A stretch of 64,000 bases of DNA from Brevibacillus reuszeri (GCF_002897295.1 NZ_BEXF01000017.1:62001-126000); one strand, 5' to 3'; counted from the stretch's first letter, positions 52,862-62,363 are shown. The notes: generated by a model not told the origin, from the letters alone. Program-made: numbers and translations.

Positions 52862-52934
52862 TGAGTTAATTCTATAATATGGATGTGTAGGGGAGAAGGA
52901 AATCAAATTATTATTTAATGGTAGGGGGTTAACT

Positions 52935-53807
52935 ATGAATGAGAAGGATTGCTTAATGTTAACGTATATTTTTGAAGCGCAAAATCTAACAAGGGCTGCA
53001 GAACTTCTCCATATTACACCACCGGCATTAACATATCGACTCCATCAGTTGGAGAAGGATTTTGGAGTTAATATTATATCTAAGAATGGTAGAAGCATTG
53101 AATTTACTCCTGAGGGAAGATATCTCGTTCAATATGCAAAGAAAACGTTAGTAGAGTTAAGAAATGCTAAGGATTATGTGTTAAATATGGGGAGTGAACC
53201 CCAAGGAACACTGAGACTGGGAGTATCTCGAGTTATTGCACATTACAAACTTCCACCTATCCTAAAGGAATTCTTAAAACTGTATCCCAAGGTTGAAATT
53301 AATGTAAATACAGGTATTAGTGATGAGATATACGATTTATTACGGAATGAAGATATTCATGTTGGTATCGTTAGGGGAAACTACCATTGGTCTGAAAAGA
53401 AATATTTTGTGAAAGAAGAAAATGTGTATATTATTTCAAAAGAGAAATTTCAACTTGAGAATTTGCCCAAAATTCCAAGAATAAACTATAAAAACAACAT
53501 CGATTTTAGTGAAGATATTAATAAATGGTGGTATGAACGATTTTCGTTGCCTCCTCTTATCACTATGCAAGTTGATACTTTTGAGATCTGTAAAGAGATG
53601 GTGAAAAATGAGCTGGGTTATGCCATTATTCCAGATTGTTTTTTGAAGTCTGAAGATCAACTGCAAACCAAAGAATTGATCTACAAGAGTGGGGATGCGA
53701 TAACTATGAAAACATGGATCATGTATCGGGAATCAGCCACCCAATTGGCAGTAGTTGATAAGTTCATCAATTACATTACATCGTTTGATATTATGGAATA
53801 TTCGTGA
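52935..53807 (+). CDS. LysR-family transcriptional regulator
   Basis: GGTAGGGGGTTAACT precedes the ATG. In 290 residues, the N-terminal winged HTH spans 1-60 (NLTRAAELLHITPPALTYRL, HQLEKDFGVNII), followed by a linker helix and the periplasmic-binding-type effector domain (GTLRLGVSRVIAHYKLPPIL). The gene is next to, and in the same direction as, the hydrolase and transporter genes from 54024. LysR proteins usually control neighbouring genes, so it may sense a peptide-like or amide substrate of that operon. A terminator separates them. Confidence 0.85.
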   Translation: MNEKDCLMLTYIFEAQNLTRAAELLHITPPALTYRLHQLEKDFGVNIISKNGRSIEFTPEGRYLVQYAKKTLVELRNAKDYVLNMGSEPQGTLRLGVSRVIAHYKLPPILKEFLKLYPKVEINVNTGISDEIYDLLRNEDIHVGIVRGNYHWSEKKYFVKEENVYIISKEKFQLENLPKIPRINYKNNIDFSEDINKWWYERFSLPPLITMQVDTFEICKEMVKNELGYAIIPDCFLKSEDQLQTKELIYKSGDAITMKTWIMYRESATQLAVVDKFINYITSFDIMEYS

Positions 53808-53821
53808 TCTTACTTCCTGAG

Positions 53822-53846
53822 CAGTGCATCTTGCACTGTTTTTTAT
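53822..53846 (+). terminator. terminator of the LysR gene
   Basis: CAGTGCA pairs with TGCACTG around TCT, followed by six T residues. Confidence 0.8.
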
Positions 53847-54023
53847 TTGAGAAAGCTTAAAAATTTTTTTCAATTCATGATAAAAATATAAAATTTACTT
53901 TAATAATACCCCGTGATATTTTAATAGTACAAAAATTATAAAAATTTCTAAGGAGTTGATCTTTTTACATACGTGCTGAAATGTCAGAGTGCAGAGTGAA
54001 ACAATGCTTAAGGAGCGAATCGA

Positions 54024-55199
54024 ATGTCAGATCAACTAAAGGAAAACTACGAAGGTAAGTCATCAAAGGCGTTTCCGTTTTTTCGTTTTAGGGGTACACA
54101 TCGCCAGATTGGACAACAATTTGGTGAATCCTGTACCAGCTTAATTAAGAAGCATCTTTATTATTCCCAAGAGCGATTAAATCGTCGGTTTCCGCTTTCT
54201 ACCCGTAAATTGGAAGAAGCTGTTTTGCAATATCGACCATATGTACAAAAATATGCTGCCTCATTTGATGAGGAGGTTATAGGGATTTCAGAGGGCGCGG
54301 GTATCACTGTTGAAGAAGCTTATCTGCTTCAATTGCGAGCTGAAATAAACCACTATTTCAAGTCTCAGAACGAATGTACGACATTTGCAGTTTTGGAAGA
54401 GGCGACCTCCAACGGTATACCATTGATCGGACAAAACTGCGACCTTCCTGCTTTTTATTCGGAACTGGGTGTGGTCGTTGAAATCGTTCCTGATCATGGC
54501 CCTGCTACCCTGATGCTTACAACAGCAGGTCAAATTTCTTATATCGGGATCAATAATATTGGCATGGGCGTTTTTGCAAACTTTCTAACCTGTGATGGCT
54601 GGCGTGTAGGCTTCCCTCGTTATATGTTTTCCCGCCTTGCACTAACTACCTCTACGGTTGAAGATGCAATTCAACTGGTTAGAAGTATTCATCGGGCATC
54701 TTCTAGAAACTTGATCATGATGGACAAAAAAGGGGCGGCTGATCTTGAGAACACACCGACTCGTGAGATCATTATTCGACCGGAAAATGGCTTACTAGCC
54801 CACTCCAATCACTATACGGCGGCAGAATTGCTTAAAGAGGAGCGATTACATGGAGTTGAACTGGAGAATTCACGAATTCGACTGGATCTCATGCAACGTT
54901 TGTTGAAGGAAAATCACGGTAAGCTGAATGTAGATGTCATGCAAGACATTTTACGAGATCGCAGTACATATCCGCACTGTTTGTGTCAAATTCCAGGGGA
55001 TGAGACAGTACAATCACCAGGTGATAATGGAGCAGACATTATAACCTTTGCATCGGTCATAGCTGAACCAACAAAAGGAAATCTCTGGGTTGCAATCGGA
55101 CCACCTAATCAGTACGAATACAAACGTTATTCATTTTCAGAAAGTACGGATGGAATAGTAGGAGGGAGATCATTTCATGAAAAGTTCCAGCATGGCTAA
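54024..55199 (+). CDS. C45-family autoproteolytic acyl hydrolase/transferase
   Basis: AAGGAGCGAATCGA precedes the ATG. The 391-residue protein belongs to the N-terminal-nucleophile family of acyl-CoA:6-aminopenicillanate acyltransferase. The nucleophile is Cys118 in QNECTTFAVLEE, where the chain would cut itself before Cys. GIPLIGQNCDLP and ISYIGINNIGMGVFANFLTC follow, as in the family. An intact pro-region precedes it. Bacterial relatives hydrolyse amides of unknown kind. It overlaps the substrate-binding protein gene by 23 bases, so it probably acts on what the transporter imports. Confidence 0.8.
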   Translation: MSDQLKENYEGKSSKAFPFFRFRGTHRQIGQQFGESCTSLIKKHLYYSQERLNRRFPLSTRKLEEAVLQYRPYVQKYAASFDEEVIGISEGAGITVEEAYLLQLRAEINHYFKSQNECTTFAVLEEATSNGIPLIGQNCDLPAFYSELGVVVEIVPDHGPATLMLTTAGQISYIGINNIGMGVFANFLTCDGWRVGFPRYMFSRLALTTSTVEDAIQLVRSIHRASSRNLIMMDKKGAADLENTPTREIIIRPENGLLAHSNHYTAAELLKEERLHGVELENSRIRLDLMQRLLKENHGKLNVDVMQDILRDRSTYPHCLCQIPGDETVQSPGDNGADIITFASVIAEPTKGNLWVAIGPPNQYEYKRYSFSESTDGIVGGRSFHEKFQHG

Positions 55200-56769
55200 A
55201 AAATTTTGCCTTCTTTTCCTGGCTCTTTGCTTAATGGGCTGCGGAGCTCAATCCTCACAAAATGAGGCAACAACTTCCGATACAAATATAAATACGGAAA
55301 CAAAAGTGGGAGGCGAATTGAAAGTTGCCTATCAGGCACAACCCCAGACACTAGATTCGCATGTTACCACATCGCAGGCATCGGCAACCATTGGAAGAAA
55401 TATCTTTGAAACGCTTGTCACGATAGACACGAAATATCAAATCAAGCCGATGCTGGCAGATTCTTGGGAGCAAAGTGAGGATGGTAAGACGGTCACGTTT
55501 CAGCTGCGAAAAGGTGTTCGTTTCCATAATGGAAAAGAAATGACAGCGGAAGATGTTGTGGCTTCTATGAATCGGTGGATCACCATTTCCAGTGCTGGTA
55601 AAGATCATTTTGAAGGGGCTTCCTTTGAAGTGAAGGATGCAAATACTGCTATATTACATTTGAAGCAACCAACCGCGACCGCCATGCCAATCCTTGCTTA
55701 CCTTGGCGGGAATTATCCGGCAATTATGCCGAAGGAAATCATTGATACAGCTGATTCAAAGGGAGTAAAGGATTATGTGGGTACAGGGCCATTTCAATTC
55801 AAGGAGTGGAAGCAGGACCAGCATATTCATCTGGCTAAGTACCCAGAGTATCAGACACGGAGCGAAGTGGCTGATGGATTAGCAGGAAAACGAGAAGCTC
55901 TGGTGGATGATTTGTACTTCCAATTTACGCCTGATGCATCTACTCAAGTCGCGGGTTTAATAGCCGATGAATATGACGTTGCAGCTGACGTTTCTTACGA
56001 TAATGTAGAAAGGCTTGAAAGCGATTCTAATATAAAGATTGATATCGCTCCAACGGGAATGTTGAATCTTTACTTCAATAAAAAGAAAGGGCTGTTTACC
56101 AACGCGAAGGCACGTCAAGCAATTGGTACGGGAATTGATGCCGAATCCATCTTAATCGGTGCCTATACGAATGAGAAGTACTACAAACTAAATTCTAGCA
56201 TGATGATGTACTATCAGCTCGGGCAATGGTCCAGCGAAATAGGAAAAGAGTTATATAACCAAAATAATCCGGAAAAAGCAAAACAAATGCTGACGGAAGC
56301 GGGTTATAAAGGGGAAGAAATTAAAATTGTAACCAGTAGGGATTATGAGGATATGTACAACGGAGCTGTTGCCTTTCAACAACAGCTGGAAAAAATGGGA
56401 GTGAAGACAAAGCTGGAGGTGTACGATTGGCCAACCTTCACAGAGCTGCGTAATGATGAAAACAAATTTGACATCTTAGTGATTACCAATACGCCAAAAC
56501 CTGAGCCAAGTTCACTGGCTTTTATGAGAAAGGATTTCCCCGGGTGGACGGATAGTCCTGAGCTTGACAAGCTTCTTGTTGCATTTAGAGGAGCACCAAA
56601 TCTAGAACAAGCTAAAGTTGTCTATGATGATTTGCAAAAGTGGTTCTACGAATATGCTCCCGTAGTCAAAATAGGTGACGGCAACAGCGTTTCGGCAACC
56701 CAGATATCTGTAAAAAACATGCGATGGTTAGATGGTCTGATTTTTTGGAACGTATCGAATCAGAAATAG
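55177..56769 (+). CDS. oligopeptide-type ABC transporter, substrate-binding lipoprotein
   Basis: AGGAGGGAG lies 9 bases before ATG 55177. The lipoprotein signal ends with lipobox LMGC (Cys22). The mature chain is a family 5 solute-binding protein: GGELKVAYQAQPQTLDSHVT, LVTIDTKYQIKPMLADSWEQ, and VTFQLRKGVRFHNGKEMTAE. It is 530 residues long, the normal size. Two permease and two ATPase genes follow in order, a complete Dpp/Opp set. The cognate ligand cannot be read from sequence; the coupled C45 hydrolase hints at an acylated or amide substrate. Confidence 0.85.
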   Translation: MKSSSMAKKFCLLFLALCLMGCGAQSSQNEATTSDTNINTETKVGGELKVAYQAQPQTLDSHVTTSQASATIGRNIFETLVTIDTKYQIKPMLADSWEQSEDGKTVTFQLRKGVRFHNGKEMTAEDVVASMNRWITISSAGKDHFEGASFEVKDANTAILHLKQPTATAMPILAYLGGNYPAIMPKEIIDTADSKGVKDYVGTGPFQFKEWKQDQHIHLAKYPEYQTRSEVADGLAGKREALVDDLYFQFTPDASTQVAGLIADEYDVAADVSYDNVERLESDSNIKIDIAPTGMLNLYFNKKKGLFTNAKARQAIGTGIDAESILIGAYTNEKYYKLNSSMMMYYQLGQWSSEIGKELYNQNNPEKAKQMLTEAGYKGEEIKIVTSRDYEDMYNGAVAFQQQLEKMGVKTKLEVYDWPTFTELRNDENKFDILVITNTPKPEPSSLAFMRKDFPGWTDSPELDKLLVAFRGAPNLEQAKVVYDDLQKWFYEYAPVVKIGDGNSVSATQISVKNMRWLDGLIFWNVSNQK

Positions 56770-56852
56770 AGAGGGAAAATTTTATTCCACCCATTTACAA
56801 CTGAAGTGGGTGGAATGTTTTTGGAACTTTTCGAAAAAAAGGAGGGTGAACA

Positions 56853-57803
56853 TTGAACATTTATTTGTTAAAGAGGCTATTCGCCCTTATACCTGTATTG
56901 TTTGTTGTATCGTTAGTCATCTTTTTGATCATCCACATTACGCCTGGCGATCCAGCTACTGTTATGTTAGGAGAATCGGCCACGGCCCAGGATATCAAAG
57001 TATTGCGGGAACAGCTTGGTCTGAATTTGCCGTTATATCAGCAATATGTGGAGTGGCTTGCGAAAGTATTTCAAGGGGATTTGGGAGAATCCTTTTTTAT
57101 GAAAGAATCCGTCATGCAGTCTATTTTGAGCCATTTGTCACCAACCATTTCCCTGGCGATACTTGCTCAGATCGTAGCACTAGTCATTGCTATTCCGATT
57201 GGGATTAAGGCCGCAATTCGACGAGGGACGGCAACCGACCAAACGATTATGGGGTTTTCGTTGTTGGGGATGGCAGTTCCTAGTTTTCTGCTCGCTCTAT
57301 TCCTAATACTGTTGGTTGGCGTAAAGCTGCAATGGTTACCTGTTGCCGGTTATAAACCCCTTGAGCTGGGCCTGTGGACACACTTAAAATATCTGATTCT
57401 TCCCTCTATTTCATTGGGAGCAATACAGGCTGCATTAATCACAAGGATGACTCGCTCATCCATGCTGGAGGTTTTAAATACCAATTATATTAAAACAGCT
57501 CGTGCAAAGGGCGTTAAAGAGCGAGGGGTCATTTATAAGCATGCACTGCGAATCGCTTTTTTGCCGATTTTAACAGTTATCGGGCAAACATTTGGGGGAC
57601 TGATTACAGGCGCTGTGGTGACTGAATCCATCTTTAACATTCCCGGAATTGGGCAGCTGATTATTAATTCTGTGGAGCGTCGGGATTACGCAGTCATTCA
57701 GGGGGTAGTGCTTTTTGTTACGACTGCCTATGTGGTAATCAATCTATTAGTGGATGTGTTGTACGGAATTATCGATCCGAGGGTGAGACTTGAACGGAAA
57801 TAG
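56853..57803 (+). CDS. ABC transporter permease 1 (DppB/OppB type)
   Basis: AAAAGGAGGGTGAACA precedes a TTG start. The 316-residue protein has six membrane segments; the first is IYLLKRLFALIPVLFVVSLV. DPATVMLGESATAQDI is the extracytoplasmic loop typical of DppB. The ATPase-contacting EAA loop is TARAKGVKERGVIYKHALR. The C-terminus VLYGIIDPRVRLE is canonical. A hairpin (56,788-56,814) lies in the gap after the binding-protein gene and may lower downstream expression. Confidence 0.85.
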   Translation: MNIYLLKRLFALIPVLFVVSLVIFLIIHITPGDPATVMLGESATAQDIKVLREQLGLNLPLYQQYVEWLAKVFQGDLGESFFMKESVMQSILSHLSPTISLAILAQIVALVIAIPIGIKAAIRRGTATDQTIMGFSLLGMAVPSFLLALFLILLVGVKLQWLPVAGYKPLELGLWTHLKYLILPSISLGAIQAALITRMTRSSMLEVLNTNYIKTARAKGVKERGVIYKHALRIAFLPILTVIGQTFGGLITGAVVTESIFNIPGIGQLIINSVERRDYAVIQGVVLFVTTAYVVINLLVDVLYGIIDPRVRLERK

Positions 57804-57817
57804 AAAGGAGAAATCGG

Positions 57818-58738
57818 ATGGGTGCGCTTGAAATTAACACTGACAATGTCGAGCTTTCTCAAATCAAACACACTTTGAAAAAGGAGCAGAGGCGCTTATT
57901 TTACCGCCGTTTTCTAGCAAACAAAATGATGCTTACCGGAAGCCTGGTCATCATCTTGATAACTGTGCTTGCGATTATCGGGCCGTATTTGGTTTCATAT
58001 GATCCCTATGAGATGGAACCCGCTAATCGCCTTCAGCCACCAGGCCCAGAACACATACTGGGGACAGACAACTTTGGGCGTGATCTCTTAACGCGCATTA
58101 TTTACGGTGCCCAAGTATCCATCGGCGTAGGATTTTCAGTGACCATCGTAGCATCGGTCATCGGCATGATGATCGGATTATATGCCAGCTACTATCGTGT
58201 TCTTGATCAAATCCTGATGCGAGTTTGTGACGGGCTAATGGCGATCCCTGGGATTTTGCTTGCAATTGCACTTGTGGCAGCGCTGGGTCCGAGGAAGGAA
58301 AACGTCATTATTGCGCTCGGGATCGTGTTTATTCCTTATGTCGCAAGAATTGTTCGATCTGCAGCGCTAGTTGTTCGCGAAGAAACCTATATTGAAGCCA
58401 TGAAAGCACAGGGAGCTAGTACCGCACGCATTATTTGGTTGCATATCGCCCCGAATACACTGTCGCCGCTTGTGGTCCAGGCAACCTTTGTGTTTGCCGA
58501 TGCGATCATTACAGAAGCAGCCTTAAGCTTCTTAGGAGCGGGTGTTCCGACGCCAGACCCTAGCTGGGGCAACATTTTATATGATGGAAAAATGGTGATT
58601 TTTAAAGCATGGTGGATGACTGTCTTTCCTGGAATTCTTATTATTTTAACAGTCATGGGTCTGAACTTTTGGGGTGATGGGGTTCGAGATATGGTAGATC
58701 CACATTCCAACCACACCTTTAAGCGAAATAAAAAGTGA
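57818..58738 (+). CDS. ABC transporter permease 2 (DppC/OppC type)
   Basis: AAAGGAGAAATCGG precedes the ATG. The 306-residue protein has the N-terminal DppC pattern (FYRRFLANKMMLTGSLVIIL), the loop HILGTDNFGRDLLTRIIYGA, and the EAA loop IEAMKAQGASTARIIWLHIA. GAGVPTPDPSWGNIL is the family signature before the last segment. It forms the transmembrane pore with permease 1. Confidence 0.85.
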   Translation: MGALEINTDNVELSQIKHTLKKEQRRLFYRRFLANKMMLTGSLVIILITVLAIIGPYLVSYDPYEMEPANRLQPPGPEHILGTDNFGRDLLTRIIYGAQVSIGVGFSVTIVASVIGMMIGLYASYYRVLDQILMRVCDGLMAIPGILLAIALVAALGPRKENVIIALGIVFIPYVARIVRSAALVVREETYIEAMKAQGASTARIIWLHIAPNTLSPLVVQATFVFADAIITEAALSFLGAGVPTPDPSWGNILYDGKMVIFKAWWMTVFPGILIILTVMGLNFWGDGVRDMVDPHSNHTFKRNKK

Positions 58739-58754
58739 ATGAAAGGGGATTTTC

Positions 58755-59771
58755 ATGAAGAATCAACCTCTCTTGGAAGTAAAAGATCTGAAGGTCCACT
58801 TTTTTACCGAGCGTGGTCGGATAACGGCAGTAGACGGAATTTCATTCCATGTCGAAAAAGGAGAAATCGTTGGGGTTGTCGGTGAGTCTGGATGTGGGAA
58901 AAGTGTCACATCTCAAGCGATTCTCAGGTTGTTTGATGAAAAGCATACAGCTCAGTATGAGGGAGAAATTCGCTTTAAAGGGAAGGATATGATCAAAATT
59001 CCAACGTCGGAGATGGAGCATATTCGGGGCAATGAGATCTCAATCATTTTCCAAGACCCTTTGAGCTCGTTAAATCCTGTATTTACCATCGGTTATCAAA
59101 TCGTTGAAGCCATTTTATTGCATCAGAATGTATCCAAAAAGGAAGCGTACGTAAAGGCTATCGATTTGTTACGGCTGACGGGAATACCGGCCCCAGAGAA
59201 AAGAGTTCATGAATACCCGCATCAATTATCAGGTGGCATGCGGCAAAGGGCCATGATCGCCATGACTCTGGCTTGCCAACCGAGCTTGCTAATTGCGGAT
59301 GAACCGACAACCGCTTTAGATGTTACGATTCAAGCTCAAATCCTAGACTTGATTCTAAATTTGAACAAAAAGCATGAGATGGGAGTTATCTTTATCACAC
59401 ACGACCTCGGTGTAGTCGCTGAAATTTGTAATCGTGTTGTGGTTATGTATCTGGGGCAAGTCGTGGAAGAAGCTGACACACAAACACTATTTGCGAATCC
59501 TTGTCATCCCTATACGAAAGGACTTTTGAAGTCGATACCGCAATTGGATGGTGATCGTTCTCAAAAGCTGCATGTCATTGAAGGGATGGTGCCTACCCTG
59601 CACAATATTCCCGTAGGGTGTCGCTTTGCCCCCCGATGTCCGTATGCGGATGATTTGTGTCGTGAACACTCACCAGATATGAAGGAACATACCGAACAGC
59701 ACAAAGTAAGATGCTGGCATTTTGATAAAATCGCATTAGACGAGGAGGAGAGTTATGTCTCTTATGGCTAA
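58755..59771 (+). CDS. ABC transporter ATPase 1 (DppD/OppD type)
   Basis: GAAAGGGGATTTTC precedes the ATG. The 338-residue ATPase has Walker A GVVGESGCGKSVTSQA, signature YPHQLSGGMRQRAMIAM, and Walker B LLIADEPTTALDVT. The C-terminal oligopeptide extension has a Cys cluster (CRFAPRCPYADDLC..C), which in related proteins holds an iron-sulphur cluster or metal. It overlaps ATPase 2 by 17 bases. Confidence 0.85.
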   Translation: MKNQPLLEVKDLKVHFFTERGRITAVDGISFHVEKGEIVGVVGESGCGKSVTSQAILRLFDEKHTAQYEGEIRFKGKDMIKIPTSEMEHIRGNEISIIFQDPLSSLNPVFTIGYQIVEAILLHQNVSKKEAYVKAIDLLRLTGIPAPEKRVHEYPHQLSGGMRQRAMIAMTLACQPSLLIADEPTTALDVTIQAQILDLILNLNKKHEMGVIFITHDLGVVAEICNRVVVMYLGQVVEEADTQTLFANPCHPYTKGLLKSIPQLDGDRSQKLHVIEGMVPTLHNIPVGCRFAPRCPYADDLCREHSPDMKEHTEQHKVRCWHFDKIALDEEESYVSYG

Positions 59772-60765
59772 TGAAACCAAACAGCCTCTTCTTGATATAA
59801 AGGGGCTCAGAAAATACTTTCCTGTAAAAGGACCGTTGGGAGTATTTGGCGGAGTGAAAGGATATGTGAAGGCGGTAAATGACGTATCTTTTCAGCTTTA
59901 CGAGGGTGAGACATTAGGGATTGTCGGGGAATCCGGTTGCGGAAAAAGTACAATGGGCAGAACGATCTTACGGCTAACAGATCCGACGGAGGGAAAGGCA
60001 CTCTATAAGGAAGAAGATATCTTTCAACTATCGGGAAAAGAACTTCGTGCCATTCGAAAAGATATGCAAATGGTATTTCAGGACCCTTTTTCATCGTTGA
60101 ATCCTCGTAAACGTATTGGTCAAACGTTGGAAGAGCCCTTGGCCATTCACTCGATCGGTTCGAAACAGGAGCGTACGGAACGAGTGATGGAAATCATGAA
60201 TAAGGTGGGGTTACAGCTAGACCACTATTATCGGTATCCACATGAGTTTTCTGGTGGTCAACGTCAACGAATCGGATTGGCAAGAGCCTTGGTTGTCAAT
60301 CCCAAGATTGTGATCTGTGATGAGCCTGTTTCCGCGCTCGACGTTTCTATCCAATCACAAATCATTAATTTGTTACAGCAGCTACAGGCCGAGTATAAAT
60401 TGACGTATCTTTTCATCGCGCATGATATTAGCGTGATTCGTCATATTTCTGACCGTATCGGTGTGATGTATTTAGGACACATGGTAGAGCATGCCCCTAC
60501 TGAAAGCTTATTTGCTAACCCACTGCATCCCTATACGCAAGCCTTATTATCAGCCGTACCGCTACCCAACCCGCAGAAGAAACGAGAGCGGGTTATCCTG
60601 CGAGGAGAAATCCCATCTCCTATGAACCTTCCATCCGGGTGCGTTTTTCAAACAAGATGCCCGTATGTGAAGGGTGTTTGCAAGGAAATAGCTCCAGTAA
60701 AACAAGAAGTAGCTTCTAATCATTTCGTGTCCTGTCACTTATATGGAGAGGATTATTCACATTGA
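59755..60765 (+). CDS. ABC transporter ATPase 2 (DppF/OppF type)
   Basis: GAGGAGGAGAG precedes the ATG (MSLMANETKQPLLDIKGLRK). In 336 residues there is Walker A GIVGESGCGKSTMGRT, signature FSGGQRQRIGLARAL, Walker B VICDEPVSALDVS, and the C-terminal Cys-containing tail (FQTRCPYVKGVC). It pairs with ATPase 1 as a heterodimer. It closes the transporter operon. Confidence 0.85.
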   Translation: MSLMANETKQPLLDIKGLRKYFPVKGPLGVFGGVKGYVKAVNDVSFQLYEGETLGIVGESGCGKSTMGRTILRLTDPTEGKALYKEEDIFQLSGKELRAIRKDMQMVFQDPFSSLNPRKRIGQTLEEPLAIHSIGSKQERTERVMEIMNKVGLQLDHYYRYPHEFSGGQRQRIGLARALVVNPKIVICDEPVSALDVSIQSQIINLLQQLQAEYKLTYLFIAHDISVIRHISDRIGVMYLGHMVEHAPTESLFANPLHPYTQALLSAVPLPNPQKKRERVILRGEIPSPMNLPSGCVFQTRCPYVKGVCKEIAPVKQEVASNHFVSCHLYGEDYSH

Positions 60766-60828
60766 TCCTAGAGGATATAAACTATTGAACCTTAATAAGA
60801 GTATAAGTAAATAGGCTATATCAAATTA

Positions 60829-60906
60829 GATCCCCCAATATCTACGCGTGCATATTGTGCATAGTAGTCTGGGGGATTCAAAAAAAGAGACGCTATCCCG
60901 CGTCTC
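60829..60906. terminator. pair of terminators between convergent genes
   Basis: GATCCCCCA (60,829) and TGGGGGATT (60,871) form a long stem for the plus strand, with AAAAAA beyond. GAGACGC/GCGTCTC (60,887-60,906), followed on the minus strand by six T residues, would stop the DUF6173 gene. Confidence 0.65.
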
Positions 60907-61300
60907 CCTCTTGCTCTGCCGCTGCTTTAAACCCAATCCGCTTAGGAGGATTCGCTGGATCAGCTTTTTTCACTGCCATCAACAGAAAGCTGATCTGACT
61001 TACATGCTGAATCAACTCCATCGACGCCCCTCCCTCCGCCGATCCAAAGAATCGAATGAGGCTAGGATTATAATAGCCTATACCCTCTACACGCAAAGTA
61101 ACATTTTGTCCAAACGAAACGAGACGAATTCCGACTTCGTGGTGTTCATCCAGACCGTTTTCGAACTCCGCAATCATTTCGATCAATTGCTTGTGAAACC
61201 CGCTGGCGAGGTTAAGGCCCGCTTGTACTTCGAAAACAGGTAGTTCCTTCGTAGTAAGAGTATTCGGGGAACTAGGTAGGTTGATTTCGTTTAATGCCAT
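60893..61300 (-). CDS. DUF6173-like protein, 135 aa
   Basis: GGGGGATTGCT precedes the ATG on the minus strand. The text MALNEINLPSSPNTLTTKEL, FEVQAGLNLASGFHKQLIEM, and LVSFGQNVTLRVEGIGYYNP corresponds to the family I know as DUF6173, common in Brevibacillus and related genomes, without known function. No signal peptide is present. The gene is monocistronic and convergent with the transporter operon. Confidence 0.65.
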   Translation of the reverse strand: MALNEINLPSSPNTLTTKELPVFEVQAGLNLASGFHKQLIEMIAEFENGLDEHHEVGIRLVSFGQNVTLRVEGIGYYNPSLIRFFGSAEGGASMELIQHVSQISFLLMAVKKADPANPPKRIGFKAAAEQEGDAG

Positions 61301-61432
61301 AGCAATCCCCCCTTTCTAACAATTATAAGCTATCGGAATCGTTTGAAAAAGAGATTGAATAGAATTTAGAACCATTGAAACTGTAAAAAGGAATCATAAA
61401 GATGATACAATTCGCTGCTGGCAGGGAAGTAA

Positions 61433-61684
61433 ATGGAACAACAGAACCATTTTAGTTTAGAGGCTACGCAAAAAGGGATATATGAAATGAAAATCGAAAA
61501 CTGTACTTATTATCCTGTGTATGAAATATTTGACCTGAAAGAGGAACAAGCGAATGAATGGAATAAACAGACTGAACAATTATATGGAGGCAAACTTTCC
61601 AGAACTAGAGCTGGCGCCAGCCCTTTTTTATCACTCTCCGATTGGGTTGCGCTTCGAAATTGGTGTGCCTTACCGGGGGATTGA
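61433..61684 (+). CDS. doubtful short gene before the DUF3885 gene
   Basis: ATG 61433 opens MEQQNHFSLEATQKGIYEMK, then YPVYEIFDLKEEQANEWN. Only the first 45 codons read naturally. The rest overlaps the DUF3885 gene in another frame. It may be a short upstream peptide or the remains of a longer gene. Its frame crosses the DUF3885 start, so coupling is possible. Confidence 0.25.
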   Translation: MEQQNHFSLEATQKGIYEMKIENCTYYPVYEIFDLKEEQANEWNKQTEQLYGGKLSRTRAGASPFLSLSDWVALRNWCALPGD

Positions 61685-62213
61685 ACATCCTGCTTACTTT
61701 CAAACAGTAAAGATGCGATCCATTTTTCTATTCGAAGAGATATTTGATGCGGCTGACGAGATGTGTGTGGTAGTAAATTCATACGAATATCATCTTTTGG
61801 ACTATCCATTCCTAAATAAGGGTATCAACGTAATTCCTACATTTATCAGAAATAAGGATTTACTAGCGGAAGTGGACCGGGTCGAACTGGAAAGAGAATA
61901 TGAAGAGGATGGCGAGCTTGCAGGGATAAGCTATCAAAGCTGCGTATGGTGCAAACGAGATGAGATTGATTACAAAGGCATTTTGACAGCAATCGGATAT
62001 CAAGACTTCCCCCATTTTAATCATCCGTTTACTAGGGAAGGAGTGCATTTTATCAATCCGCGATCCCATATCATTTATCATCTTTATGATGACAGAGGAC
62101 TTGATGTGGTTTCGAACCATGCTTTCTCTATTAGTGGCCTGTACAGAAAGTATAATAGCTGGATTTTAGACTATGACAGACAACGAATTGACAGCATGTT
62201 TAAAAGCTTTTGA
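61554..62213 (+). CDS. DUF3885-domain protein
   Basis: The 219-residue protein starts MNGINRLNNYMEANFPELEL, the normal start of the family. It continues FYHSPIGLRFEIGVPYRGIE, and the C-terminal DUF3885 block is FINPRSHIIYHLYDDRGLDV, then YNSWILDYDRQRID. GCGAATGAATG upstream gives no real ribosome binding site, so it may depend on translation of the short upstream frame. Function unknown; such genes sometimes appear as immunity-like proteins, which I cannot show here. Confidence 0.7.
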   Translation: MNGINRLNNYMEANFPELELAPALFYHSPIGLRFEIGVPYRGIEHPAYFQTVKMRSIFLFEEIFDAADEMCVVVNSYEYHLLDYPFLNKGINVIPTFIRNKDLLAEVDRVELEREYEEDGELAGISYQSCVWCKRDEIDYKGILTAIGYQDFPHFNHPFTREGVHFINPRSHIIYHLYDDRGLDVVSNHAFSISGLYRKYNSWILDYDRQRIDSMFKSF

Positions 62214-62240
62214 TGAAAAAGGCTGTATCAGATTGTTCGC

Positions 62241-62363
62241 GTGAAGAAGCTAGCCAGTGACGAAAGAGAACATCAATTTTTGGCTCTGAAAGCTTTTACA
62301 AAGATATGGAGGCATTACAAAGAAACTGGTGAATACCTAGCTCAGGGAGGATATTACGCCTGA
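62241..62363 (+). CDS. possible small gene, 40 aa
   Basis: A GTG opens MKKLASDEREHQFLALKAFT, then KIWRHYKETGEYLAQGGYY. It reads like a real helical peptide, but no ribosome binding site is visible. It lies between the DUF3885 and HD-domain genes. Confidence 0.25.
   Translation: MKKLASDEREHQFLALKAFTKIWRHYKETGEYLAQGGYYA

Noticed and set aside
56810..57208. A 132-codon frame overlapping permease 1
   Set aside because: It is out of frame with a clear DppB-type permease and rich in Cys, His and Arg, as expected for a shadow.
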